64,000 nt of DNA from Platycnemis pennipes. Taxonomy: Eukaryota > Arthropoda > Insecta > Odonata > Platycnemididae. The position numbers were made by a program, and so were the translations under genes. Below, one piece after another: positions 23,977 to 35,756 of the stretch (the stretch's first letter is position 1; the number at the start of each line of letters is the position of its first letter). A model generated the notes under the pieces. It was not told the DNA's origin and ran no database searches. It saw only the letters and a list, made by a program, of their open reading frames with translations. Where the stretch lies: NCBI GenBank assembly GCA_933228895.1, contig OW121853.1, forward strand, positions 10,298,494 to 10,362,493, in the 5' to 3' direction.

Positions 23977-24489
23977 GAGAAATAAGATGGAGCAGATGCT
24001 GATTAATAAGAGAAATAAGAATAGAACCTAGCAACCAGTGCAAATAATTGACATTTTCAGTATTTATTATGTCATATAAAAAGTGCTTTAAGACTGGAAT
24101 CATTAAGACAGTGTACTATCACTATGAAAATATCAAATGAGCATTGGCATCATCAGGCGATACCAAAAGCTAACGGTCTGTGAATACAAGCGATATATCG
24201 CTAAAGAAAAGATAAATCAGTAATGGGGAAAGACACGTGTAAAATATTTGCAATTGAGTAAAGATGATATAATCCTTATTTCATTCCTCATTTTTGAGAG
24301 AACAATTTTTTTTAATTACAGCAAAATATTTCTTTCAGGTAAAAAAAGAGAGAATCGAAAATAGAGAACCTGAGAACGTTTGAGAAATCCTGTGAAATAT
24401 AGTACAGATTATTTTATGATTGAAGGATATTAGCGCAAGGCAATGTGGCTCAAATGAAGGAGGGACATTTAATATCATCGTAAGCCAAG
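23977..24489. other. Unassigned DNA
   Basis: AT-rich; nothing recognised. Confidence 0.4.
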
Positions 24490-25520
24490 CTGGCTCTGCA
24501 TTCCCTCATGGCTTTCTCCTTGGCGACCTCCCGCATCTGCGCACCGCGGCCCACGCAATCACTGTCCAGAGCGACTCGCATTCTCAGGGTGAGACACTCA
24601 GCCGCTCCCAAAACTCCTTGGAAGGAGCGGGAGTCAATTACGCGCGGGTGCCCAGGGCGGCGAAATTCCATCGGCCTCCGCGCGGCGATGCAGTCGCGGG
24701 GACGACGGAGCCACCCTCAACGGAGGCCGAGTGGGAGGGAGGGAGGAAAAAGGGTGCGGTTGATGGAGGGGAATAAGTGCGGAGAGCAGAACTCGAGCGG
24801 GTTTATGCACGGCGCCCCACTCGGGTTTGCGAGAGCATAGAGCGAGGGATACGGGGCCAAGACTCGGGAACCCTGGAAGGGGTAGGGACGGAGCCGAGGA
24901 AGGGAGCGTCGACGGGTTTTATAAAGGGCTCCAGGGGTTTACCCGAGGAAGATTTCGCAAGGCGGTAGCTTAAGCCGCGAGAATTCACCACTCCCGAGGC
25001 AGTCACATCCTTTCATTTTTCATTCCGAGCACGGGAGAGGGTACTAGTAAAAAGTCGCAGTGCGCAGAAAAGCGAGCAATTAAGACTCGCGGAGGTCTCT
25101 CACTCCAGCATTGCCCTCCTCAACATACTTCCCCCCTCCCGCGCCCTCCTAATTTCCCCACCCCCTCCGCCGTAAAAACTCCTCCTCTCCCCCCTCCTCC
25201 CCACCTCTCTCTCTCCCTCCGTCTCCTTTCCCTTTGACTCGAGCTGAAAAACCCTTTTTCTCTACTTTTATCTCCATCTCTTGCTCGCTCCACCTCATCT
25301 CCCTCCCTCTCACTTACTCACTCACCCCTCTTTCATTTAGCAAGGCATTGAGATCTGCTCTAACGTATCTGCCTCACCCCGCTCGGCTTCAAAGTAATTG
25401 CTTTTGTAAGGAAAAAAAAGAAGAGAGCAGGACTTCTTTCTCCCACCCACCCCTTTCCGTTCCACCTCTTTCCCCTCGTTTTTATTTCGTCCTCTTTATG
25501 CTCCCGTTCTTCTAAGAATA
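24490..25520. other. GC-rich island followed by pyrimidine-rich tract
   Basis: 24490-25010 is CpG-rich with relatively complex sequence; 25080-25510 is a long CT-rich tract. Overlapping frames of 60-118 codons exist on both strands over 24420-24970, none with a recognisable domain. Of the islands this one looks least like simple sequence, so an exon of an unrecognised gene cannot be excluded. Confidence 0.3.
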
Positions 25521-27350
25521 GTGTTATGTTTCCACGTGCGCTGGATCTCCCGGCTTCCTCATTATTTTTCCCCTCAGTACGGTCGCGAAAATAAGATGAA
25601 ATGCTAAAAGCTTTTGGGACAGGGACTGTGGAGAAAATAAGGAATTACGAAAAGAAGGAAAAGAGCGCTTGTGCGGCGATCCGGGTAATAAAGGTCAGGA
25701 TGGAGGGGGGGGTATAAAAAATGTTTCCTTTTTCTGGAAAGTGTTGGCTCATTCTTTTAGTCCTCTTTGACGTAATTTTTCTTTGACTCATTTCGGTCAT
25801 TAAAAATTTTGCTTCATTAATTTAAATTAAATTAGCAGGCTAAACAGTGAGTAAGAGACGAAAAACCCTCGCTACCTTTTGTGGCGCTAAAAGACTTAAT
25901 TACGTAGTTTTCATTCCGTCGGAGCCTCTGAATTTGGTATTTTAGTTTTCCCTGGAAGACGAGATGGAATTGGAAAGTTTCTTATTTCGTCTCAAAAAGG
26001 TTTTTGCTCGGAACTCCCGACTTGGAAATTCAGAAATGAGGAGATGCTTCCTTTTTTTATTCATTCATCGCTTTTAACTTGGATTACTCAGTGTGCATTA
26101 GAGTGATACGCTACCTTTAGAGTTGTGCACCAGGATTTATTAAAAGACCTGGGCTTGATGTGGATCTTTTTATTAATGCTAAAAAAATAGGTCAAATAAG
26201 AAATGCAAACTTTACTCTCTGTACTCTTCTGCTCTTAAAGAGTCACATCATGCCGTATGGCGCTGCGAAAAACCAAATGTAGTTTTTTTTTCTTTCTTTT
26301 GTGAATAATATTTGAGAACGGTATGATTTCTTTAGTCATATTTCGTTGATCAAATGAGGGAACGTTATTTAAATATCACGCTCAAAAGAATATTTTTGAA
26401 ATATTTTATAATAATAAAAGGGATTAAATTATGTAAAGGAACCATAAAAGTTTTCTTTCTTTGAAATATTCATTGGTTATGTTGGATTTATGGCTCTATT
26501 CCATGATCAACACAATGTAGGTAATGAGAGACTTGGGCAAAAAACATTCGGATTTCCTTTTAGTAATCTTCATCTTTTATTTTAACGAGAAAATGTTCTC
26601 AAGATAATCTGTGAGACAGACCACAAATCCAGTTTTTGTTTTATTCCCACCCTTACTTTTCATCCTACCCCTGCTGGTTCTGAAATGAAAATGATACTAT
26701 TAGGAAGCCGTAAGTTGCACACCTTTTCTCTGACATATGCTTCAAAAGTACAAAAATATGTTCGTAAATCTCACGAAGACCTTTTAGCTAAAACACCTCA
26801 TTTTATAATCCAAGCGGGAATCCACAAAAATGAAATGAAGTGGGCAAGTCAAATATTATTTAAATATCCTTTTAGCTTAAAATTGTAATTTCAAGAAAAT
26901 ATTTATTTAACGTCTGTGCCGATGCAGTTATAACTCGGATTTGGCAGAAAGCAACTACTTTCGTTATAGAAGAAAGTCACCATCAGTGTCGAGGATTTTT
27001 TCGCTGGCTCAAAAACCATGTGCTACCATTTATTTCACCCTTTTCCTTGTTTGGAAATTACCCAATTGCATTTCAGCATTGTGTTGTTCTCGTCTCCGTA
27101 AAAATGTTTTTAAGTTCGTGGGTAACGAAACCACTGCACAAAAAGTGAACTGGAAAACCATTAAATAAAATAGAATATAATGGATTATATAAGTTAGTAA
27201 GTGGGCATTAATATTATGGTGTTTATAACAACGGATTCAGTGACAGATTATTATTGGTTCCACCATTTTCATCTCTCATTTGCCTCGTCAGATAATCCTC
27301 ATCCACTCCTTCATCCCACTCCGAATGACATCATCCAACCGTGGTGTTTA
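25521..27350. other. AT-rich unassigned DNA
   Basis: No recognisable gene or repeat. Short frames (67-90 codons) at 26685, 26941 and 27201 show no family motifs. Confidence 0.45.
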
Positions 27351-28303
27351 ATCTACAGCAAAATCTATGCAATAACCCACGAGCCACCGCGAGAGCGTCT
27401 GGCAGAGGGTGAAGAACTCGCGACATGCACTACAGTAATGCAACCAAGAGCTATAATGCTACTGCTGCATTGAAACAAGTTAGGTGAGTCACATGCAACT
27501 AGATGATAAGTCTTCTCAAAGCTGTGAAGTGATCACTGATCAGAAAGATTTTCACCAAATATATTTATCTGCATTTCCCTAGCCTTCATAGTCTAGTACT
27601 GTTAAAACGTACGTAATGCACTACTGCCTACCCTACCAATTTTTCACATTCCTTTGCTATGCTGTCTACTATGTTCTCTAGTGATGCGCGGGAAAATTAA
27701 CATCTTGACTACATCGGTACGACAATCTCTCTAACCTCATATCTGGTCGAATCTAACATACGCAGGAGTTTTCAATGTATATACCTTACACCTTCATCAA
27801 ACATATCCGTTTTAAATTTCTGCAGGACGTTTAATCGGTACTTTAACCTACGATCTGATAATGATTCCCAACCTAATTTTTCTATTATTAATTAAATTTG
27901 ATACACTGCTATACCTATCAATATTCACCATTCAACAAACCTAGCTGCTCTACGCCTCACACTTTCTAGTTCTCTGATCAAACCTAATTCATTCGGATCC
28001 CATGTTCCAGCTGCATATTTTAGGTGGGGCCTATCTTGTGAAAATTAAATTCACTTTTTTGTTTTCTCGTCAATCCCCAAGTACCTACCTTTTATAAATC
28101 CTTGAGCTCTCTTGTCTTGGCCACTTATTTTCCGGATGCCTCTTCCACTATAAATCTTCAATAATTGTACACCTTAAGGACCGTTTGGATTCAGCGCTTT
28201 CAACGAATGCTATATGTTCGCTCAAACGAATTTTTCTCGTCCAAAAATGAATAGTTACACACCATTAGATGTTTAGATCTGATTTCCATTTATTGCACCA
28301 CAC

Positions 28304-28775
28304 TTAAATTGCATCTAAATACTTGCTAAGTGTTTTCCTACCTTTATCATTTTGTATATCCCTATACACTACCGCGTCGTCTGCAAAGAGTCTAAGCGTA
28401 ATACTCACTATGGGACCTAAAGTGTTGATGCATAAAAGAAATAGAAGTGGAGCTATTGAACTACCATAGGGAACTCTCGATACGACTTTGAATGCGTCCG
28501 ACATGATATCATCTATTACGACCCTATGCTCATCGACCGCATACAATTTCTTTAATCGTGCATACAAAATCTTTATTAATACAAAACTCGCTTATTTCCA
28601 GATATTTTACTGCGAAGAATATCGTCAACCTGCGAAGAATATCAACCTCAGTAATGTTTTCACCACAGACTAATAGTCGTTTACGAGTAAATTGGGTCTC
28701 GCAAGATCTGACTTTCCGGAATCCATGTTGGCTGTTTAAGAGCATCCGGCCTGGCTGTTTAAGAGCCCTGACCAT
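28304..28775 (-). pseudogene. LINE-A reverse transcriptase (broken)
   Basis: Two overlapping minus-strand frames give the core polymerase motifs. The first (28530-28775) has NSQHGFRKVRSCETQF, the conserved block 2 region of non-LTR reverse transcriptases. The second (28304-28567) has VPYGSSIAPLLFLLCIN (the usual PQGSxLGPLLF motif, with Tyr and Ile/Ala substitutions) and RLFADDAVVYR, whose DD pair is catalytic. The enzyme would copy LINE RNA at a nicked chromosomal target. A frameshift between the two blocks and upstream and downstream stops make it a pseudogene. Confidence 0.85.
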
Positions 28776-29263
28776 CCAAATGCCCCATGATCGAACTGAC
28801 TACTATGTGCTAAAATACCTTACAAGAGACTGGCGCGAGTGGAATGGGTCCGTATAATTTCCATAGGTTCTTCCCTATTGCAGTTTTCTAAATAGAAGTA
28901 ATTTTAGCCACTTTCCCATCCTTGTGCACTATGTGATACTTTAGTGTTTTATTGAATATAATTTCTGGGTAATGGTGCTATTTCTGATGCTTATTTTTTA
29001 TATATCTGGAAATAATTTGATCAGGAACAAGAGATTTGTGTGGACTGTTGATAATTAACTGGCGCTCTATTTCGCGACATGAAAATATAATTTGGAGCAT
29101 TTGCTTACTGAAAATGCTGGGCGGTGGTTCAACTGTATTGCGAGAGGAATAGTTGAATACGCTTTGGAAGAAGTTGTTTCAAGAATTGGCTTTTCTGAGC
29201 TGCTAGTGATCTTAACACCTATCGCTTTTAAGTGTGTATCGTGGACCTATTTCCCTGAAGCTC

Positions 29264-29710
29264 TCACACATATGACCAAAATGCTTTAGAGCTGCAATCT
29301 AAATATTCTCCTAACATCTTACTCTTGAAAAAAATGCTTACCAATATGATTTTCTTGATAATGATCTCGATTTTTTTATGTTGAGCTAACTCATAACTTT
29401 CCTCTACAGATAGGCCCTGCCCTACACTCTTTACCCCGGCGTGGCATGCCCTTTGCTGCTTTAATGATTTTCTAACCTCCGCGTTATAACACCTTGGCTC
29501 TGTATTATCTCTCGTAAATTTACTTGGTATGTATTTGTGGACTGCTTCACAGGTGACCTCAAGAAATATTTTCCACGATTCTTCTTTACCTAATCCTTTG
29601 CTTAATTCGCTAAATACATTAAATGAGTCCCTTAACTCCTCTTTAATGCCATCGCAATGTGCCCTACCCAATAAATAAACCACACTCTCGTTTATAGTGT
29701 CTTTCCACAT
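29264..29710 (-). pseudogene. LINE-A linker region between endonuclease and RT
   Basis: A 148-residue open stretch without RT motifs but with the pattern typical of the segment between endonuclease and RT in this group: a W..F block, HKYIPSKFTRD, RCYNAEVRKSL, then SSKAFWSYV at the C-terminal end, which normally precedes the RT domain. It is the longest intact piece of the element. The initial Met is internal and not a real start. Confidence 0.75.
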
Positions 29711-29798
29711 CTAGAATAAGATAAGCATCAACTATTTTACGACCAATAAAACCATTCTCTGCAACTATATTTAGAGATTTTTCAGATCTATTTTTTTG

Positions 29799-30330
29799 CT
29801 AATACATATGTATGTCTAAACTGTTGTTTCCTGTGGCAAGTGATATTTCTAGCTGGTGAAAAATCTGGTGGTGAAAATAGTGTGACGTAAAGGGATACAG
29901 CAGTGATTCACAGAGTTTCTTATTCCTACCTCCGGTTATAAAAGTATACGTTAGTATTCCAGCCTCTTGATGAAAGTTCAAAATTCTCAATTATAATAGT
30001 TCCACTACCATTGTTCCGAGAAAGCAGCGAACCTATCTTTAACTCTAGACCCACTAATGAATTGGCGTTGGCGTCTATAATATACGTTTATCTATATCCT
30101 TTTTCCATATCTACTTATAACGGAACACCAAATACTTCCTACATTGCGCTCGCAAATAAGTTTTCTTCTACTGACACACGGATCCTTTAGAGCTATAAAT
30201 ACACCTCCTCTGTTTCTGCTCACTCTATTTTCCTGCATATTGTAAATGACCTCGGCAATATTTCATAATCTGATTTATCCTCTGAAAGCTAAAGTTATGT
30301 CTTTAAGATTATATCTGCTTCTATACTATG
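29799..30330 (-). pseudogene. LINE-A endonuclease remnant
   Basis: Minus-strand translation in shifting frames gives NRGGVFIALKD, then SIWCSVISRYGK, then FHQLEISLATGNNSLDIH. The first two blocks fit the middle of an exonuclease-endonuclease-phosphatase type LINE nuclease, which nicks the chromosomal target. Catalytic His/Asp blocks are not all visible because of stops. The domain is cut at its 5' side by the adjoining M1 MITE. Confidence 0.6.
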
Positions 30331-30342
30331 AATGTGGAATCG

Positions 30343-30883
30343 ATGAGGGGACGTTTACTCGGAGCCTAAATCGCAATTTTGTACACGAAATCGTTAGATG
30401 GAAACTAAAAATTAATTTTAGTGAAAAAATTAATCTTCTAACCACAACCATTCACTCAAAAATCAAACATTAAAATAAGCAAAAGGTGACGCCCACCGAA
30501 AAAGCTGCTTTTATACCATTGACGTCATTTTCCTTGACTGCTTTCAGGGTAAGGGAAGTGAGTGGAGGGGGGTTCTCGGAAGGTCTGCTCGCACAGATGC
30601 TGTCGCAACTGCTCCTATTGGCAGAGTCAGATGTGTCCCCCCATTGTGATAAGATTGTGATAAGGCAAAGTAGCTTCGCGAGCTCAGTTGTGATTGGACG
30701 AAGTCGTTATACGTCAGAGGTTGCACCACGCCCACTTTTCCGAAAGGGTTAAAAACATCAGTTTTTCGCCGCTTATAACTCGAAAAATAATTGACGAATC
30801 AAAAAAAATGGAAAAATATGGGTCTTTTTATTTTACAAACTCTATCAGATTCGACAATTAAAATAACATGGTAAACGACCCCA
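30343..30883 (+). mobile_element. M1 MITE, full length
   Basis: Left end GAGGGGACGTTTACTCGG, right end TGGTAAACGACCCCATT. Contains TTGACGTCATTTTCC, GATTGGACGAAG and CCACGCCCACTTTTCCG. It lies at the 5' side of LINE-A, and its insertion there probably removed or displaced the LINE 5' part. The 88-codon frame at 30486-30752 is internal to it and not conserved. Confidence 0.9.
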
Positions 30884-31353
30884 TTCTGCTACTTTAATTC
30901 TTTAACTAGGATAGTTAACTACTACCACGGAAATTCTTTCTCCTACCCTATGACCTATTTCATACATTACACATCATAAAAATTTCCGCGCTAATTCGGA
31001 CAACGACTCACTACTTAATCTCCCTATTGCCTTCGTTTGTTGAGTATGTTCATTCTTTTTATGCTTTTTCCTCTCTCCTACACTGCATGTTCAGTCTATT
31101 TCTTCCTTGTTTGCTCCCACCAAGATTGACCTACTCTCTGGACTACCGTCTAAACTAAACACTACGTGTATGCTCCAGTATCCAGCGCGCTACCCTAAAC
31201 GATGTCTCGTCCGTGTAGTGGACTCCCGAGTGGTTCATGGGCACAGAACACGAATGCAGCACCGGCCTGAAGTCCAAGAACTCCGCTCCCTCGCTCCCAC
31301 AGACAAGACGGAGATTGTTTTATGCCTTCCACTCTGCTCCAAACCATCGACCC
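30884..31353. other. Unassigned DNA, possibly LINE-A 5' region
   Basis: Lies between the M1 MITE and the S1 SINE. Low-identity frames only. It could belong to the 5' part of the minus-strand LINE, which I infer from position alone. Confidence 0.25.
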
Positions 31354-31366
31354 CCGAACCGTCATA

Positions 31367-31665
31367 CTGACCTCCCATCCCAAGGGCCCGGGTTCGATTC
31401 CCGGCAGTGGCGGATTTTTCAGTGGAAAACCAGTCCCCACTTGAGTGCCTAGTGGAGGACATTTCAAGTTCACTACTCCGTCCGTCGGATGGGACGTTAA
31501 GCCGTGGTCCCCTTGGCGCCTTTCTTTAAGAGTAGGCTGATGCCGAAGCCGGGTTTCTCTCCACCTTTCCTCCATTCCCTGAAAACTCCTACCATTACCC
31601 AATCACCCACCTAAATGGCGCAAATGACCTCAGCTGTCGGTCGCCTCCCCTGAATAACCAACCAA
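31367..31665 (+). mobile_element. S1 SINE with 13-bp target-site duplication
   Basis: A perfect direct repeat, CCGAACCGTCATA, at 31354-31366 and 31666-31678 brackets the element. It starts in a tRNA-derived head with a good B box (GGGTTCGATTCCCGG near 31389); the A-box part is missing, so it is slightly 5'-truncated. A central module GGATGGGACGTTAAGCCGTGG near 31489 and GGCTGATGCCGAAGCCGGG are shared with the three other S1 copies, and the 3' end is an AACC-rich tail. The perfect duplication indicates a relatively recent insertion. The several ORFs here, on both strands, are artefacts of the SINE. Confidence 0.92.
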
Positions 31666-31678
31666 CCGAACCGTCATA

Positions 31679-32819
31679 GGTACCGAGATGCATATAGTCA
31701 GTCTCATATCGGAACCCTACCCTCCATGAACGAGGCGAAACTCGGAGCATAGATCCTTTACGGAATCCATCATCTCCTAGGACCTCCGTCTAATGGTACC
31801 GTTAGAGCCGACATAGTGCGACCCCTACATGTCACGCGATTTCCTCTTCAGCTACTAATACTACCTACTAATACTCCCTACCTCCCATCTTTCTACCCAA
31901 ACTATCCGTCCTTCTCCTCCCTCTACTTACTCCACAATCTTTCCATCAATCACATCCCTGACAACACCCTCACTCTATGATCTGCTCCAGCTATACCTTC
32001 TGCCTTCTCCAAGTCCCCTCAATGAACTTTCTCCATCACTTTCCTCCATCCACCCCATCAGCGAGCAGATACAAATGAAGGCGTTTTAAGATGAAACGCA
32101 TGAAATCGCCAAGAATGCACTAAGAACTGTAATTTAGAGTTTAAATGAATAACCTTCGGTCGACGAGGGTTATAATTGCAGATGATGGCTAAATTTTGTA
32201 TAATTATGCCTCAATTGATCCCATTCATAAACTTTGAGAGATATGTAATTGCTTTATCCATAAATAAATACATGGATAACATTAATTCTTTATTCGTTTA
32301 CTCTTTGCCCGAAAGTAACTGGAACTAATTTTTACTGAACAATATAGCTGATAACTTCAGGCTTAACTATGCGATACCTTGCCATAATACAAAATAAAAG
32401 AATGGAAGTTTGTTAGGTTCACTTTATATTTAAATAGGAACGACCCGGGTTTCATATCGTAGTTACATCTACAGGTACCTGAAGATTTAACTACGTTATT
32501 TTCCTTTACTGTACAAAATTATAAAACTACGCAGTCGTGGCAATCATCGTAGTAAACCTTGTATTATCAATTCTAAAATTTCATTACCACCATGATTTAT
32601 CAGTCCTCCCATTTTGTAAACAAACAAGCGCAGATGTTTTGGTTAACCTCTATAAAAGTGGACTAATTTTCTTCAATCTGTTGGCATTGCGCTAATCTGC
32701 GCAGAATGATTGGGAAGCACTTAACGTCATATGTGTTTATTTAGAACCATAACACGGCGGAAGTCACCTTAAGATGGTCACCTTAAGCATTTTGGCGCGT
32801 CTGTAGTTGTAGACAAGTT
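31679..32819. other. Unassigned DNA
   Basis: 31679-32080 is C-rich with many stops and might be remnant LINE-A 5' sequence; 32080-32819 is AT-rich. Nothing firmly recognised. Confidence 0.35.
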
Positions 32820-33330
32820 GTTAATGCCGTCCACCCACCTCCATCCCTCCCACCCACTCCCTCCTGCGATCCTCAAAATGCTTTTTCTCCACTTGGGGGG
32901 GAGGGGGGGCGGGGTGAGCAGCGGTTAAACAAGTCCCTTTCATCCATCGGAACAGGAACGCCCACTCAGTGCCCAAGTGGGGAGGAGTCGAGGAGATAAG
33001 AAGATATATGCGGGGAAGGAAGGCGGCGCTGCCCCGAAGGGATGAGTGGGCTGAGGAAAGAAACGTAATTTAAAATGCCTCCTGACCGGGCATAAGTCAA
33101 CCATAATCATTCAATCAGGAATTGAAAAAGTTCCCTTCCAGAGGGCCTGGGAAGATGTTTCAATAAAAAAGGCGTTCGGTGACGACGATGGGAGAAAAAA
33201 AATTAGCCCGGGGCGTGAAGGGATTGGGCTGGGAGGCGGTGGGTTCAGGGAAAACCCAAGGAAGCGGTTAGGAGAGGATATCTGGCAGAGGAAGAATCGT
33301 CACCCACTTTGCATCCCCCCCAACAGTCTA
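32820..33330. other. GC-rich island
   Basis: Contains a GGGGGGGAGGGGGGGCGGGG-type run near 32900 and purine-rich DNA to 33300. No frame worth calling. Possible G-quadruplex-forming regulatory DNA. Confidence 0.3.
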
Positions 33331-33684
33331 TATCGTCGGCAGGTGCAGTGGAAAGGCTTGTGGGAAATCCGGTAGTCTCTCATCACGATATCTCATGCAA
33401 GAAATAAAAATACAGACCGACGCTTACCCTCCATCCTGGTTTTTATTCGTGATATTAAAATAGATATCAACACAGCCATGGGGGTATATGTCACGTATTC
33501 ACCATAAATTAACAACATACAGTGATTGCTACATACATTGGTCGTAATCGGTGTTCTTACAATTAAAAACATGAGCTTTAGGAACAAGTTATTTTTCTCC
33601 GCAAAATGTGAAGGGTGGCTAAATTTTTAGAGGTACTTTGAACTGCAAGTCACTAATCAGTGAGTTTGCTTGTCACAATTTTAT

Positions 33685-33775
33685 GATGCTACAAAAATGT
33701 TGGGTTCACGAGTTCCAGTCTCGTTTGGGTCACATTTTCACCACCCATAGCATTGGTATGTGTTATTTACCTTTT
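33685..33775 (+). repeat. S2-like SINE fragment, degraded
   Basis: GAGTTCCAGTCTCGTTTGGG, then ATTTTCACCACCCA and CATTGGTATGTG, in the same order as the B-box, linker and body of the S2 copy at 34255-34445. No head or target duplication found. Confidence 0.4.
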
Positions 33776-34254
33776 ATTCCATGCAAACTTCCCTAACTTA
33801 GAGAATATAGCTCTGCTGGTGCAAGTATTTTTTTTAAATAGCGTGCAAAAAAGTGATGCCTAGAGAAAGTATACGTCCTCAAAGTACTTTAAGTATTCAT
33901 TCCAACTCACGCCAAAGCACAGAAAACTGCAACTCGGCTTTTTTTTATTTTCTGATAATGCTATCATTTAATATACCTACATAGTGTTAATTAAATATTA
34001 AATACAATTAATTCCTGACTCCTAATAGAAAAATCGAATAAAATTGCTAACTAATCTACAAATAGAAAGGCGGAGTCAAATGCGATTATTATTTTTTCGA
34101 ATCATTGGCCAAAATACTATCCATGACCTTAGGCGTCAAACCATTTTTCAACAATTTCTGGTAGCTCCAGTTGGACATTAGTAATAGGTAGAGTACGAAA
34201 ATGTATTTTAGATATGCGCAGTGTAAAATTTGGATCCATATAATTAAATTAAAC
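33776..34254. other. AT-rich unassigned DNA
   Basis: Nothing recognised. Confidence 0.4.
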
Positions 34255-34445
34255 TTTTCTTTATTGATCTGCGAATTTAAGACTGTCTAGTCCTCTCTTA
34301 CAATGAACAGATTACACAATCACTAACATCCATTCCCCGGACGGTGAAAAATTCTCCCCGGGCGGGACTCGAACCCGCGACCCTTCGATCGACATGCGAG
34401 GGATTTACCCCGCCGCCACCGTGGCCGACAGTACCCCGAGGCCGG
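34255..34445 (-). mobile_element. S2 SINE (tRNA-derived), minus strand
   Basis: On the minus strand the head reads TGTCGGCCACGGTGGCGGCG and then a near-perfect RNA polymerase III B box inside CGGGTTCGAGTCCCG (about 34368-34382), followed by CGGGGAGAATTTTTCACCG and GGGAATGGATGTTAGTG. The tRNA-like cloverleaf does not close properly (no matching acceptor stem visible), and a non-tRNA body continues, so I call a SINE rather than a functional tRNA gene. Related to the copy at 23838-23976. Confidence 0.75.
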
Positions 34446-34808
34446 GGCATGATAGCTTATAAACAGATGATATATAGTGTTCATGATAAAGAACTGGATA
34501 AATAATGTAGCTGAAGAAATATGAGTCTAGAGAAGGAACCCCGAGCTGGGTTCACTAAAATGCAGATTTCCAAATAGTACAAAAAGAGTTTTTCATATAT
34601 AGAAAGCCCCGTCCAACAAGAACCTCGCTTGTCTATAAGAGCCAAAGACGACGCCAACCACCTACACACCCTTGTCCTCTACACTCCAAACTTCTGCCTC
34701 ATTCCAAATACCCACTTATCGTTGATTAACAACATCAATCGTTACATTTTGCGTCTCTCTAAGAATAGACTTTCAAGCAAAATACTCTAACCGAAATGAT
34801 TGGATAAA

Positions 34809-35049
34809 GATAAATTTGTAAATTGGAGGGGTGGGTGGAGGCCTTCTGGAGCCCCCCTGGCACTTATACCTCTTTAGATCCATTGTGCCAACCCACATTT
34901 AACCTGCCCGCTACTGTCTACAGGGGCAAGAGAACCACGGTACATGTACAGAGGGGGATCACCCATCCAACCTCCGTCCGGGCCCAACGTTGCTTAACTT
35001 CGGTGATCTGACGGGAACCGGTGTATCAACGTGGCTAGGCCCTTGTCCA
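34809..35049 (-). mobile_element. 5S rRNA-derived SINE (SINE3-like)
   Basis: On the minus strand 35046-34955 aligns to eukaryotic 5S rRNA: CCACGTTGATACACCGGTT, then GATCACCGAAGTTAAGCAAC, GTTGGGCCCGG and TTGGATGGGTGATCC. The internal control region (A box in GTTAAGCAACGTTGGGCC and C box in TTGGATGGGTGA) looks intact. After the 5S part comes about 145 bp unrelated to 5S. An 8-bp repeat TGGATAAA at 34801-34808 and 35050-35057 may be the target duplication. A 5S pseudogene is the alternative, but the non-5S body inside the repeats favours a SINE. Confidence 0.75.
34955..35046 (-). ncRNA. 5S rRNA-like promoter segment
   Basis: About 92 nt of recognisable 5S rRNA sequence, missing the 3' third of 5S. 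It is diverged from functional 5S and continues into SINE body sequence, so it is not a functional rRNA gene; it probably serves or served as an internal RNA polymerase III promoter using TFIIIA. Confidence 0.75.
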
Positions 35050-35209
35050 TGGATAAACAAAAGTAAAGAAAGAAGGAATATCTGGAAGAAAATATAAGAT
35101 AGTCGCATTGGTATCCACCCATTTTTGTGAGCGGTTTCATGCTACTCTCAATAGAGTTGCAAGTTTGAAATTTTTCTTCCACATAAAAAGAAAATCGTGA
35201 AAGCACGGA

Positions 35210-35549
35210 CATGCCGACATTCATTGCCGAACTGACAGATTCAAAATGCCCTTTTTTCCTCGTACTATTAGGGATATGAATAACGGTAAATACATCCAGT
35301 ACGAGTGTAGCAATGGATAACATTGGTAGCAGCATGTTGGTATAAGGACTTAAAGCTAACCCAACTAACGGCCTGTTTTTCCATGCATATTTTGCTATTT
35401 TTATCTTTTTTAAATAGCGTAGTTTTGAACAGTACCTATACAAGTACTAATCCTTTTTTATGCATGATATGTAGTGCATGTTTGGTGAGAGTTCACCCCT
35501 TGCCACACACCTTTATGGTGGCTTGCAGGGTATTATGTAGATGTAGATG
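35210..35549 (+). mobile_element. LINE-A 3' end, subtype II
   Basis: Encodes the last part of the RT C-terminus (CRTDRFKMPFFPRTIRDMNN in broken form) and the subtype II 3' UTR (GCATGTTGGTATAAGGAC). It ends with the terminal hairpin (CACCCCTTGCCACACACC with GGTGGCTTGCAGGGT) and GTAGATGTAGATG. 5'-truncated. Confidence 0.88.
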
Positions 35550-35756
35550 CTGGGTACTTCATTCTTACAGCTCAATAGAAGAATCGTTTATAATTCTTAT
35601 TTGTTATCCTAGTGGAAAAAGTTTAAATAAGCTCAGTGCATAGATAAGAAGGGAAATGAGCTCGTGAGCTATTTTTTCCTTCTTACTTTTCTCAGCTGTG
35701 GCATCCTAGTCTATACCGCGCATATCAGCACTTCAAATTAGGATGAAAGATAAAAG

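Larger units (their letters stand above)
27351..30340 (-). mobile_element. LINE-A, longest copy (endonuclease, RT, 3' UTR)
   Basis: Minus-strand non-LTR retrotransposon in 5'-to-3' order: apurinic-type endonuclease remnants (30330-29800), linker (29710-29264), reverse transcriptase (28775-28304), C-terminal domain (28300-27590) and 3' UTR with the family hairpin ending at 27351. The 3' end is a decayed version of the family tail (hairpin at 27365-27412). The copy is full of stops and frameshifts. An M1 MITE (30343-30883) adjoins or interrupts it on the 5' side. Sequence to about 32080 may be the element's 5' part, into which an S1 SINE inserted, but I could not confirm homology there. RT motifs suggest the Jockey/CR1-like group; exact clade not determinable by eye. 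Confidence 0.85.

Noticed and set aside
27201..27473. 90-codon plus-strand frame
   Set aside because: Its C-terminal part is antisense to the LINE-A 3' hairpin; the rest has no motif.
34340..34440. Functional tRNA gene on the minus strand
   Set aside because: The B box is excellent but no closing acceptor stem is visible and a shared SINE body follows; a related decayed copy at 23838-23976 supports a SINE.
34955..35046. Functional 5S rRNA gene
   Set aside because: The 3' third of 5S is replaced by unrelated sequence and there are several substitutions.
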